Shown in pieces: positions 43,121 through 52,119 of a stretch of 64,000 nt of DNA. Each line of letters begins with the position of its first letter. The stretch's first letter is position 1. This stretch comes from SIG672 sp045605765 (GTDB taxonomy: Bacteria; Bacillota; Clostridia; Oscillospirales; CAG-272). The stretch lies in NCBI GenBank assembly GCA_045605765.1, contig JAZUQQ010000044.1, forward strand, positions 1 to 64,000, written 5' to 3'. Under the pieces are notes generated by a model. The model was given only the letters and a program-made list of their open reading frames with translations. It had not been told where the DNA came from and did no database searches. Position numbers and translations under genes: made by a program.

Positions 43121-46100
43121 CTAAGCGTCAATCGTTGAAACCTTAAAGGTTATCTCATCGAGGACGTCGAGGAGAACCTTGACCGTATCGAGGTTGGTGA
43201 ACATCGTCACATTGTTCTCGACTGCGTGGCGGCGGATCTGATAGCCGTCCTGCATTTGATCGACCGAGCCCGGATCACGGGTGTTGATAACGTACGCGAT
43301 ATAACCCTTACGGATAGCGTTCGGAATATCGTCGCTTCTCTCATCCCCGTCGGTGATCTTTGCCATTACCTTCGTGCGAATTCCGTGCTCCTTAAGGAAC
43401 TTTGCTGTTCCCTCGGTGGCCTGGATATTAAATCCGAGATTGTAGAAGCGCTGGATGAGAGGGAGCGCTTCTTCCTTGTCCTTGTCCGCGATAGTCGCAA
43501 GGACCGTTCCGTAGTTCTGTATCTGCATTCCTGCCGCTTGGAGCGCCTTATAGAGGGCGCGATTAAGCTTTGCATCATAACCGATAGCCTCACCCGTAGA
43601 TTTCATTTCGGGCGAGAGGTAGGTGTCCATTCCGCGAAGCTTTGCGAACGAGAACACAGGTGCTTTTACGTAGTATCTGTTCTTCTCTGCGGGATAGAAC
43701 TCGGTAATTCCCTGCTCACGGAGCGACTGACCGAGAATAGCCTTGGTCGCTATATCTGCAAGAGGGTATCCCGTAGCCTTCGACAGGAAGGGCACCGTTC
43801 TCGATGAACGAGGATTGACCTCTATAACGAAGACCTCGTCATTTTTATCAACGATGAATTGGATGTTGTAAAGTCCGACGATGCCCAGTCCGATTCCCAG
43901 CCTTTTTCCGTAATCGAGTATCTTCGCCTTGACCGCATCCGAAATACTGAACGAGGGGTAAACGCTGATACTGTCTCCGCTGTGAACGCCCGTACGCTCA
44001 ACGAGCTCCATAATGCCGGGAACGAATACGTCCTTTCCATCGCATACCGCGTCGATCTCGACCTCTTTACCCATTATATATCTGTCAACGAGTACAGGCT
44101 TGTCCTTGTCGATCTCAACCGCGGTTTTGAGGTAGTGGCGAAGCTGAGTTTCGTTTGCGATTATCTGCATCGCACGGCCTCCGAGAACGAAGCTCGGACG
44201 AACGAGCACAGGATATCCGATCCTTGCCGCAGTCTCAACGCCCTCTTCAATATCGGTAACTGCCGCGCCGGTAGGCTGAGGAATGTGAAGCTCGGAAAGA
44301 ATACGCTCAAAGGATTTTCTGTTCTCCGCTCTGTCGATAGCCTCAACGTCAGTACCAATGATCTTAACTCCTCGTTCGAGCAGAGGCGCGGCGAGGTTTA
44401 TTGCCGTCTGTCCGCCAAGAGATGCGATTATCTCGTCAGAGCCCTCAAACGCTACGATATTCATAACGTCCTCAACGGTGAGCGGCTCGAAGTAGAGCTT
44501 GTCTGCCGTCGTGTAGTCGGTCGAAACGGTCTCCGGGTTATTGTTTATGATAATTGCCTCATAGCCCGCGTTTCTTATCGTCTGAACCGCGTGAACCGAG
44601 GAGTAGTCAAACTCTACGCCCTGTCCGATACGGATAGGACCCGCTCCAAGGACGACCTTCTTTTCCTTGCTTGTCACGACCGACTTGTTTTCGCCCGTGT
44701 AGCTGGAATAGAAGTAAGGAATATAATGTCCCGTGTGCGCGGTATCTACCATTCTGTATATCGGATATATGTTCTTGCCCGTACGGAACTTCCAAACATC
44801 GATCTCGCTCATATTCCAGAGCTTTGCGATATATTTATCGGAAAATCCGAGCTTTTTAGCTTCTCTGAGCACTTCCTCGTTCATTACGTTATCGATAAGC
44901 GTTTTCTCGCAGTCGGTAATATTTTTAAGCGCTTCAAGGAATAGCTCTGTGATCATCGTGATCTCGTGGAGCTTTTCGAGCGAAACTCCGCGACGGAGAA
45001 GCTCGCAGACCGCAAAGAGAGTGTCATCTCTAAAATCAGCCATATACTCGACTATCTCGTCAGTAGTCATCTTATCGAACTTCGCCATATGGAAGTGGCA
45101 AACGCCGATTTCAAGCGAGCGCACCGATTTGAGCAAACATTCTTCAAGAGAAGAACCGATTCCCATTACCTCACCAGTTGCCTTCATCTGAGTTCCGAGC
45201 TTGTTGGTCGCGTCCGCGAACTTATCAAACGGGAATCTCGGAAGCTTTGCGATAATATAGTCAAGCGAGGGCTCGTATGCAGCGTTAGTATTGCCAAGTT
45301 TGATATCTTCAAGTGTCATACCGACCGCTATTTTCGCGGTAACTCTAGCTATCGGATATCCGCTCGCCTTGGAAGCAAGTGCCGACGAGCGTGAAACTCT
45401 CGGGTTGACCTCGATGAGATAATACTCCGAGGTCGTCGGGTGAAGGGCGAACTGTACGTTGCATCCGCCTTCTATTTTAAGCTCCTTGATGAGCTTTATT
45501 GCACTATCGTTGAGCATCTTTTCGTCTTCCTTCGAAAGGCTCATAATGGGCGCTACCACTACCGAGTCGCCCGTGTGAACGCCGACAGGGTCGACGTTTT
45601 CCATTCCGCAGATCGTGATCGCGTGACCGGTGCCGTCGCGCATAACCTCGAACTCGATCTCTTTATATCCCTTGACGCTCTTCTCGATAAGAACCTGATG
45701 CACAGGAGAAAGCTTGAATGCGTTGAGACCGACCTCTTCGAGCTCCTTTTCGTCATTTGCAAAGCCGCCACCCGTTCCGCCAAGGGTAAATGCGGGACGT
45801 AGAACTACGGGGTATCCTATTCTTGCTGCCGCTTCCTTTGCCTGCTCGACCGAGTAGGTTATCTCCGAAGGAATTACAGGCTCTCCGATAGAGGTACACA
45901 GCTCCTTAAAAAGCTCTCTGTCCTCTGCTCTTTCGATACTATCACCCGATGTTCCGAGAAGCTCTACCCCGCATTCTGCGAGTATTCCCTTCTTTTCGAG
46001 CTGCATCGCAAGGTTGAGACCTGTCTGTCCGCCGATACCCGGTATGATAGCGTCGGGACGCTCGTATCTGATTATTCTTGAAACGTATTCCAAAGTAAGC

Positions 46101-46303
46101 GGCTCCATATACACCTTGTCCGCAATAGAGGTATCTGTCATTATCGTTGCGGGGTTGGAGTTCGCAAGCACGACCTCGTAGCCCTCCTCTTTAAGCGCTA
46201 TACAAGCCTGTGTACCCGCATAGTCAAATTCTGCCGCCTGACCGATTACTATCGGACCGGAGCCTATTATTAGTATCTTGTGAATGTCTGTTCTCTTAGG
46301 CAT
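43121..46303 (-). CDS. carB: Carbamoyl-phosphate synthase large subunit
   Basis: 1060 residues, full length, with two homologous ATP-grasp halves (IGSGPIVIGQAAEFDYAG near the start; VLGAGPIRIGQGVEFDYSS at about 555) and a C-terminal MGS-like regulatory domain. Makes carbamoyl phosphate for pyrimidines and arginine, normally with CarA supplying ammonia from glutamine. carA is not beside it or elsewhere in the window. GAGGTG precedes the ATG. Confidence 0.97.
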   Translation of the reverse strand: MPKRTDIHKILIIGSGPIVIGQAAEFDYAGTQACIALKEEGYEVVLANSNPATIMTDTSIADKVYMEPLTLEYVSRIIRYERPDAIIPGIGGQTGLNLAMQLEKKGILAECGVELLGTSGDSIERAEDRELFKELCTSIGEPVIPSEITYSVEQAKEAAARIGYPVVLRPAFTLGGTGGGFANDEKELEEVGLNAFKLSPVHQVLIEKSVKGYKEIEFEVMRDGTGHAITICGMENVDPVGVHTGDSVVVAPIMSLSKEDEKMLNDSAIKLIKELKIEGGCNVQFALHPTTSEYYLIEVNPRVSRSSALASKASGYPIARVTAKIAVGMTLEDIKLGNTNAAYEPSLDYIIAKLPRFPFDKFADATNKLGTQMKATGEVMGIGSSLEECLLKSVRSLEIGVCHFHMAKFDKMTTDEIVEYMADFRDDTLFAVCELLRRGVSLEKLHEITMITELFLEALKNITDCEKTLIDNVMNEEVLREAKKLGFSDKYIAKLWNMSEIDVWKFRTGKNIYPIYRMVDTAHTGHYIPYFYSSYTGENKSVVTSKEKKVVLGAGPIRIGQGVEFDYSSVHAVQTIRNAGYEAIIINNNPETVSTDYTTADKLYFEPLTVEDVMNIVAFEGSDEIIASLGGQTAINLAAPLLERGVKIIGTDVEAIDRAENRKSFERILSELHIPQPTGAAVTDIEEGVETAARIGYPVLVRPSFVLGGRAMQIIANETQLRHYLKTAVEIDKDKPVLVDRYIMGKEVEIDAVCDGKDVFVPGIMELVERTGVHSGDSISVYPSFSISDAVKAKILDYGKRLGIGLGIVGLYNIQFIVDKNDEVFVIEVNPRSSRTVPFLSKATGYPLADIATKAILGQSLREQGITEFYPAEKNRYYVKAPVFSFAKLRGMDTYLSPEMKSTGEAIGYDAKLNRALYKALQAAGMQIQNYGTVLATIADKDKEEALPLIQRFYNLGFNIQATEGTAKFLKEHGIRTKVMAKITDGDERSDDIPNAIRKGYIAYVINTRDPGSVDQMQDGYQIRRHAVENNVTMFTNLDTVKVLLDVLDEITFKVSTIDA

Positions 46304-46346
46304 AATGCACCTCGTTATATATTAAGATTTTTATTTTCCTTGACTT

Positions 46347-47624
46347 TTAAAGATTTTCAAAAGCGCTGTAAACGACCTTGCCGTCATAGACTGTCAAAAG
46401 GCATTTTCCAAACACCTTTTTGCCGCCAAACGGCGTGTTTTTTCCCATAGACTTAAAGCTATCGGGATCTATTTCGTACTCGCTACCGAGATCGAACACT
46501 GTAAAGCTTGGCTTTTTTCCGAGCATTTCGCCTCTGTCTATTCCAAAGCGTTCGCTTGGAGCATCGCTCATTGCCTCGGCAAGTCTTTCGAGGGTCATAA
46601 CCCTATTTTTCACAAGCTCGGTATACAGTATCGGAAACGCCGTTTCAAGTCCGACGATACCCATAAGGCTCTTTTCTAGTCCTTTCGACTTTTCCTCTGC
46701 GCTGTGCGGAGCGTGGTCGGTGGCAATCATGTCTATCGTGCCGTCCTTTATGCCCTCGACAAGCGCCCGCCTGTCCTGACTCGAGCGAAGCGGAGGATTC
46801 ATTTTAAAGTTTCCGTCGTCTACAAGATCGTCCTCGTCCATCACGAGATAGTGCGGTCCTGTCTCACAGCTGACGTCAAGCCCTTCGGCCTTCGCCTTTC
46901 TTATCAGATCAACACCTTCTTTTGTCGAGATATGGCAAACGTGGTATGCGCACCCGATTTCCCGTGCAATGGATATATCTCTTTCTATCTGTTTCCATTC
47001 TGACTCGGACGAGATCCCTGCAATATTATGCTCTTTTGCATATTTTCCCGCGTGTATCGCGCCACCGTTTCTCAGCACATCATCCTCACAGTGAGCTGCG
47101 ATTATCTTTCCAAGGCGCTTTGCCTCTGTCATAGCTTCTCTCATAACGTCGGCTGTCTGTACCCCGACTCCGTCGTCCGAAAAGGCAACAACGCTCGACG
47201 AGAGCGCTTCCATATCCGCAAGGGTTTCTCCGTCCCTCGTTATTCTGCCATAAGGTATCACCTTGATAACGGCATCTCGCTCAATAATATCGGTCTGTTT
47301 TTTAAGATTTTCCGCATCGTAGGGCGAAGGACTCAGATTTGGCATCGAGCACACTGTCGTGTATCCGCCTGCCGCAGCCGCCTGGGTACCGCTCTTAACC
47401 GTCTCCTTATAAGAAAAGCCCGGCTCTCGAAGATGAACATGAACATCAACGAAACCGGGAAAGACAGCACAATTTTTGAAAACAGAAAACTCTTCCCCCA
47501 TAACGGAGGAGTCGTCATCACAGGAAAGAGAAATACGCACCGATTTATCATTGGAAACAGTTATCCCGACATCAGTGTTTTTCGCCGCGCCGTACACGTA
47601 AGCATTAATAAGTCTGAAACGCAT
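46347..47624 (-). CDS. pyrC: Dihydroorotase
   Basis: 425 residues, amidohydrolase type I. Zinc ligands in DVHVHLREPGF, the HCED and HVCHIS His residues and ATDHAPH are intact. Closes carbamoyl aspartate to dihydroorotate. First gene of the operon; AAAAGGAG precedes the ATG. The leader is only about 55 bases, too short for a PyrR-type attenuator. Confidence 0.95.
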   Translation of the reverse strand: MRFRLINAYVYGAAKNTDVGITVSNDKSVRISLSCDDDSSVMGEEFSVFKNCAVFPGFVDVHVHLREPGFSYKETVKSGTQAAAAGGYTTVCSMPNLSPSPYDAENLKKQTDIIERDAVIKVIPYGRITRDGETLADMEALSSSVVAFSDDGVGVQTADVMREAMTEAKRLGKIIAAHCEDDVLRNGGAIHAGKYAKEHNIAGISSESEWKQIERDISIAREIGCAYHVCHISTKEGVDLIRKAKAEGLDVSCETGPHYLVMDEDDLVDDGNFKMNPPLRSSQDRRALVEGIKDGTIDMIATDHAPHSAEEKSKGLEKSLMGIVGLETAFPILYTELVKNRVMTLERLAEAMSDAPSERFGIDRGEMLGKKPSFTVFDLGSEYEIDPDSFKSMGKNTPFGGKKVFGKCLLTVYDGKVVYSAFENL

Positions 47625-47686
47625 TTTCTACTCCTTTTATATGTTAATATTATTATAAATACATACTAAAATCTTCTCTGCCCGAA

Positions 47687-47715
47687 ATTATACCACTTTT
47701 TTCTCTTCTTGTCAA
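47687..47715 (-). promoter_or_regulatory. Promoter of the pyrimidine operon
   Basis: Minus strand TTGACA (47710-47715), 17 bases ending GTGG, TATAAT (47687-47692); perfect consensus. Confidence 0.9.
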
Positions 47716-47841
47716 TAACTATTATGTACTATACTTATATTTCTTTTAAAAACTTTTTGTACGATTTCCCGATTTTTCGCATAACACCGATCTGTGCCGT
47801 CAAAAATATATCCGTAATAAAACGAAAGGACTTTTGTTTAT

Positions 47842-48087
47842 ATGACGAAATTTTTCAAATTTTCCGATAAAATCAAAACTTATTCGCGCTGTATTTTCGC
47901 ATGCTTTCTTGCATCTCTTATAATCGCCGCATCACTCTGTTTTCTCGCACACAGTTTCGAGATAAACGAAATATCCTTCTCGCCCTCACAAATCTACGAG
48001 CTCACGGGAAGCGAGGGAAAACAACCCGAGATTTCGAGCAAAATCTCAGAGGAGATCTCCGATCTTTTCGGTAAAAAAGAGAATTAA
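47842..48087 (+). CDS. Small single-helix membrane protein
   Basis: 81 residues. Basic N-terminus, one helix (IFACFLASLIIAASLCFLA), then a Ser/Glu-rich tail. No family recognised. AAAGGA lies before the ATG. It is 14 bases from the next small gene. Confidence 0.65.
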   Translation: MTKFFKFSDKIKTYSRCIFACFLASLIIAASLCFLAHSFEINEISFSPSQIYELTGSEGKQPEISSKISEEISDLFGKKEN

Positions 48088-48101
48088 AAGGAGACTGTAC
48101 T

Positions 48102-48359
48102 ATGTATAAGGGCTACAAACGCAAGGTAATAGTCGTAAAGGACACCGGCAGTCGCCTTTTTGACTCCGCTTATTTCATTGTACGCGAGGGCGCAGACGAG
48201 GGCGGCATCAAGGATATGGTCGAGGAAGCATCGCGTATAATAAATGAAAAAACGGCGGAAAACGCCTGTCCGAACTCCTATAAGCGTTTTTTTTCCTTCT
48301 CACTAGGCGCGGCATTCTGCTCGGTTATATTCGCCGCTATGGTTCTGCTTCTCGGCTAA
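48102..48359 (+). CDS. Small conserved-type protein with C-terminal membrane helix
   Basis: 85 residues. A soluble N-terminal part (KRKVIVVKDTGSRLFDSAYF, then DMVEEASRIINE) precedes a C-terminal helix LGAAFCSVIFAAMVLLLG, a tail-anchored layout. It resembles short unnamed Clostridia proteins that begin MYKGYxRKVIVVKDT. AAGGAG precedes the ATG. Function unknown. Confidence 0.72.
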   Translation: MYKGYKRKVIVVKDTGSRLFDSAYFIVREGADEGGIKDMVEEASRIINEKTAENACPNSYKRFFSFSLGAAFCSVIFAAMVLLLG

Positions 48360-48438
48360 CGCATCTAAATTGTTTACAAATAGGAAAAATTCCGTTCATT
48401 TGTATGTGTTAGCATAGGATGAATTATTTTGTGCGTAT

Positions 48439-48636
48439 AAAAAGACGGACGCCGTCATACTCGGGGCGTTTTGTGTATGTTTCCCGCGTCCGTCGCATAC
48501 ATAATTTTATAGACCGGGAGCACCTTACTGCCTTTTGCAAAGGAGTCGTGGTTTTTTGCAGAGGTGTCAAACAAAGCTCTATTGTCTCTCACTAACCCGT
48601 GTATATTTCTGCCCGCACGGTCCTTTTGGCGTGTTT
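48439..48636 (-). ncRNA. Candidate structured small RNA, about 198 nt
   Basis: This gap between genes holds a minus-strand extended -10 promoter (TGGTATACT at 48643-48651). About 190 bases later comes a terminator: GACGGACGC/GCGTCCGTC arms with an inner CATAC/GTATG stem, then TTTTT (48439-48443). Between them are pairings CACCT/AGGTG and CTGC/GCAG enclosing CTCCTTTGCAAAAG, and GGACCG/CGGTCT. Size and layout would fit 6S RNA, but I cannot match its conserved bases, so the identity stays open. No good reading frame is present. Confidence 0.5.
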
Positions 48637-48683
48637 GGGAAAAGTATACCATTTTTCAATCATTTTAAAGTAAAGGAGTTTTT

Positions 48684-50357
48684 ATGGCAAAAAAGTCAAA
48701 CAAAAAGCTTAAAATAACCGCTCTGGGCGGTCTCGGTGAGATCGGCAAAAACCTCACCGTACTCGAATACGGCGAGGACATCATAATAATAGACTGCGGT
48801 ATGGGATTTCCCGACGACGATATGCTCGGAGTCGATCTCGTTATTCCCGATTTTTCATATCTGAAAGCCAACGCGGGCAAAATTCGCGGAGTTTTTCTTA
48901 CACACGGTCACGAGGACCACATCGGAGCTATCCCCTACCTTCTCGACGAAATAGACGTCCCGATTTACGGAACCCGCCTGACCATCGGCATTATAAAATA
49001 CAAGCTCGAAGAGCATAAGACTGCGTTCAAGCCTCGCCTTAACTGCGTAAAATCAGGAGACGTTATCAGTGCAGGCGCGCTCTCGGTCGAATTTATCCAC
49101 GTCAATCACTCTATCGCAGATGCCTGCGCACTTGCGATATTCACACCACTTGGAACGGTCGTCCATACAGGCGACTTCAAGCTCGACCTCACGCCCATTG
49201 ACGGCGAGGTAATGGACCTCACCCGCTTCGGAGAGCTTGGCAGAGAAGGCGTTCTGCTTATGATGTGCGAATCTACCAACGCAGAGCGCTCAGGCTTTAC
49301 TCCGTCCGAAAAAACGGTCGGGGAATCGCTCAAATCAATATTTATGCGTCATCACAAAAAGCGCATAGTTATCACAACTTTTTCGTCTAACGTACATCGC
49401 GTCCAGCAGATAATCGATATAAGCGTTGCACATAAACGCAAGGTAGCGGTCATCGGCAGAAGCATGCAGAGCATAGTAAACGCGGCGATCGAGCTAGGTT
49501 ATATGCATGTTCCAAATGGCGCTATAATCGACATCGGAGACGTAAAAAATTACAACCCCGAAAACGTCACTGTCATCACCACAGGAAGTCAGGGAGAACC
49601 TATGAGCGCACTCTACCGTATGGCGTTTGCCGACAGAGCCAAGCTTAGTCTCGGACACGACGACCTCGTGGTCATAAGCGCAAACCCCATTCCCGGAAAT
49701 GAGAAGATGGTGGATAAGATAATCAATGAGTTTACTAAGAACAACATCTCGGTTTTCCGCGACAATTCGGTAGAAACTCACGTTTCCGGTCACGCTTGCC
49801 AAGGAGAGATAAAGCTCCTGCACGCGCTCGTGAAGCCTAAATATTTTATGCCGATCCACGGCGAGCATAAGCACCTAGCGGCAAACCGAGACGTAGCTCG
49901 TTCTATGGGTCAGGATGCAAATACGATATTCGTGGGGGAGACGGGAAAGATCCTTGAAATCACGGCAAAGAGTGCGAAATTCAATGGAAGTATTCCGTCG
50001 GGTGCGCTCTTTGTTGACGGCTCAGGGGTAGGCGACGTAGGAAACATCGTCCTGCGCGACAGAAAGCACCTTTCAGAAGAAGGCATCATAGTCGTAGTGG
50101 CTTCGGTCTCGCTCGACGAGCAGCTTCTCTTGTCAGGTCCCGAAATCATCACACGCGGATTCGTGTACATGCGCGAATCAGAGGAGCTCCTGTCCGAGCT
50201 TCGCCGTCTTGCCTATGAAACTCTTTACGATGCTCTCGATAAAGGCATCACCGATTGGTCGCGCCTTAAAAATATTATTAAGGACGACCTTGCGCGTTAT
50301 ATTTATTCCAAAACCAAGCGGCGTCCGATGATACTCCCCGTTTTGCTTGATGAATAA
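48684..50357 (+). CDS. rnj: Ribonuclease J
   Basis: 557 residues. Metallo-beta-lactamase motif THGHEDHIG, beta-CASP region TTGSQGEPMSAL, VHVSGHACQGE-like segment and the C-terminal domain. 5'-3' exo- and endoribonuclease in mRNA decay and rRNA maturation. AAAGGAG precedes the ATG. Whether it is J1 or J2 cannot be told. Confidence 0.95.
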   Translation: MAKKSNKKLKITALGGLGEIGKNLTVLEYGEDIIIIDCGMGFPDDDMLGVDLVIPDFSYLKANAGKIRGVFLTHGHEDHIGAIPYLLDEIDVPIYGTRLTIGIIKYKLEEHKTAFKPRLNCVKSGDVISAGALSVEFIHVNHSIADACALAIFTPLGTVVHTGDFKLDLTPIDGEVMDLTRFGELGREGVLLMMCESTNAERSGFTPSEKTVGESLKSIFMRHHKKRIVITTFSSNVHRVQQIIDISVAHKRKVAVIGRSMQSIVNAAIELGYMHVPNGAIIDIGDVKNYNPENVTVITTGSQGEPMSALYRMAFADRAKLSLGHDDLVVISANPIPGNEKMVDKIINEFTKNNISVFRDNSVETHVSGHACQGEIKLLHALVKPKYFMPIHGEHKHLAANRDVARSMGQDANTIFVGETGKILEITAKSAKFNGSIPSGALFVDGSGVGDVGNIVLRDRKHLSEEGIIVVVASVSLDEQLLLSGPEIITRGFVYMRESEELLSELRRLAYETLYDALDKGITDWSRLKNIIKDDLARYIYSKTKRRPMILPVLLDE

Positions 50358-50378
50358 AACGCGACTCCCCGCGCCCTT

Positions 50379-50506
50379 GATATAAATCTGCAAAGCAGAT
50401 TTATATCATATCGAGTTCGACCGAAGGGAGAACATATCGAATTTACCGAAAGGCAAATATATCGTGCCGAATACAAAGACGCAAAGCGACTTTGTCGGCA
50501 TATCGA
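50379..50506 (+). repeat. Tandem array of four different hairpins with ATATCGA linkers
   Basis: Hairpins: GATATAAATCTGC/GCAGATTTATATC around AAA (50379-50407); GTTCGACC-GAA-GGGAGAAC (50415-50433); ATTTACC-GAAA-GGCAAAT (50441-50458); TGCCGA..ACAAAG/CTTTGTCGGCA (50465-50500). Linkers ATATCGA at 50408, 50434 and 50500 and ATATCGT at 50459. It lies in the 3' untranslated region of RNase J, before the terminator. Confidence 0.7.
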
Positions 50507-50513
50507 CAAAATT

Positions 50514-50541
50514 AAAAAACTCCCGAATTCGGGAGTTTTAT
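50514..50541 (+). terminator. Terminator of rnj
   Basis: AAAAACTCCCGAATTCGGGAGTTTT with T run after it, on the far side of the hairpin array. Confidence 0.85.
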
Positions 50542-50561
50542 TTGTTTAATAATGTTTAGTA

Positions 50562-50987
50562 TCAACCGCCGGGAATAAATTTCAATTCCATATTCACGGT
50601 CTTGCCCGACTCGTCGAAATAAACGAAAAGTCTGTACGGATCGGCGGGGTCTATATATCTGTAAATTTCATATACCCACTCCACAGTATCTTTATCAAAG
50701 AGAGCATTTTCATAGTTTTCTTTTTCGGCGTGGGAAAAGAAAACGGCTTAATCCGACTTATCTGCATAATAGTGCGGATACCCGAATTTTTCAAAAATTT
50801 CTTTCTTAGTTTACGATCTGCCTCTTCCTACCCGTTTGCAGATCTTTTCCGTCTGCTCGTAAGTTTCTGTCGTTACCATATCCTCAATTATTCTGTCAAG
50901 AGCAAAAAGACTGAGAGCGGCGAGTAAAATGAGCACAAATATGACCAAAAGCACATTTTTTATCTTTCTCAGCACACCATCACACAT
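50562..50987 (-). pseudogene. Broken small membrane-anchored protein gene with two in-frame TAA stops
   Basis: From ATG 50987 the minus strand reads an N-terminal membrane helix (NVLLVIFVLILLAALSLFAL) and a soluble region (RIIEDMVTTETYEQTEKIC). TAA follows at 50811-50813, then the same frame continues TKKEIFEKFGYPHYYADKSD, TAA at 50748-50750, and about 61 more codons ending KFIPGG and TGA. Frame and composition stay protein-like across both stops, so this was one gene of about 140 codons. It starts where the galE repeat ends (AAAAGAAAA before ATG), with no clear ribosome-binding site. Confidence 0.7.
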
Positions 50988-50997
50988 TTTTCTTTTA

Positions 50998-51077
50998 ATT
51001 GAAGTTTTTGGAGTTCCGAGAACCTTTTTTCAAAAAGGTTCTTGGTGGGGCTTCCAAAGGGGCAAAGCTGCCTTTGG
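50998..51077 (-). repeat. Palindromic repeat, 3' module after galE
   Basis: Minus strand: CCAAAGG/CCTTTGG hairpin right after the galE TAA, then a longer one with arms CCAAGAACCTTTTT and AAAAAGGTTCTCGG, then CTCCAAAAACTTCAA. It joins galE to the broken gene. Confidence 0.8.
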
Positions 51078-52076
51078 TTATCTATTCTTAACGATAAAAT
51101 TCCAGCTGTCGCGGCACATCGAGTCGAGGTCAAGCTTTGCTTCCCAGTCAAGAACATCCTTTGCCTTATCGGTCGACGCGTAACAGGTCGCGATGTCGCC
51201 CGGACGGCGGTCGCCGATCTTGTAATTCACCTTAACTCCGTTCACTCTCTCGAAAGCGTTTACAACGTCGAGAACGCTGCTTCCCTTGCCCGTACCCAGG
51301 TTAACGGTAAGAACTCCCTTGTTTGCTTCAAGATGCTTGAGAGCCGCAATGTGTCCGATAGCAAGGTCAACGACGTGGATATAGTCACGTACACCCGTTC
51401 CATCGGGTGTATCGTAGTCGTTACCATAAACGGTCAGACAAGCGAGACGTCCATCTGCAACGCGGCATATGTAAGGCATAAGGTTGTTCGGTATTCCGTT
51501 GGGATCCTCGCCGAGAAGTCCGCTTTCGTGTGCGCCGATAGGATTGAAGTACCGAAGGAGGGCTACCGACATATCGGGATTTGCAAAAGCGATGTCTTTT
51601 AGCATTATCTCCTGCATAAACTTAGTCTGTCCGTAAGGGTTTGTTGCCGACGTGGGCATCTCCTCGGTGTACGGAGCAATATTGTTCATTCCGTAGACGG
51701 TTGCGGAGGAGGAGAACACGATCTTCGAGCAACCGTATTTCTTCATGACCTTGCAGAGAACGAGAGTTCCGAAGATGTTGTTCGAGTAATATTCGAGCGG
51801 TTTTGCAACGCTTTCACCGACCGCTTTGAGTCCTGCGAAGTGAATAACTGCGCCGATCTCGTTTTCGGAGAATATCTTTTCGAGAGCCGCCTCGTCGCAA
51901 ACGTCGTCCTTGTAGAACTTCGGACGTACGCCGCAGACTGCCTCGATGTTATCGAGAACGCTCTCCTTGGAGTTTATAAGGTTGTCAACGATAATGGGCT
52001 CGTATCCGTTCTTTACGAGCTCAACGACTGTGTGAGAACCGATATATCCGGTTCCGCCTGTTACGAGAATTTTCAT
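51078..52076 (-). CDS. galE: UDP-glucose 4-epimerase
   Basis: 332 residues, extended short-chain dehydrogenase fold. NAD motif VTGGTGYIGSH, catalytic Ser region FSSSATVYG and Tyr-x3-Lys in NPYGQTKFMQE. Interconverts UDP-glucose and UDP-galactose for surface sugars. GAAAGGA precedes the ATG. It lies just downstream of rnpB and could be partly read through from it. Confidence 0.95.
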   Translation of the reverse strand: MKILVTGGTGYIGSHTVVELVKNGYEPIIVDNLINSKESVLDNIEAVCGVRPKFYKDDVCDEAALEKIFSENEIGAVIHFAGLKAVGESVAKPLEYYSNNIFGTLVLCKVMKKYGCSKIVFSSSATVYGMNNIAPYTEEMPTSATNPYGQTKFMQEIMLKDIAFANPDMSVALLRYFNPIGAHESGLLGEDPNGIPNNLMPYICRVADGRLACLTVYGNDYDTPDGTGVRDYIHVVDLAIGHIAALKHLEANKGVLTVNLGTGKGSSVLDVVNAFERVNGVKVNYKIGDRRPGDIATCYASTDKAKDVLDWEAKLDLDSMCRDSWNFIVKNR

Positions 52077-52119
52077 TTTATTTTTCCTTTCATTTGGGGA
52101 ATTATTTACTTGCTTTTAC

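Noticed and set aside
43859..44944. 361-codon open frame antisense to carB
   Set aside because: No ribosome-binding site and no recognisable motif; carB is certain on the other strand.
47625..47686. PyrR attenuator or other leader control of the pyr operon
   Set aside because: The leader is about 55 bases and has no antiterminator-terminator pair.
50379..50506. CRISPR-like array
   Set aside because: The seven-base unit is too short, intervals differ and the inserts are self-complementary.
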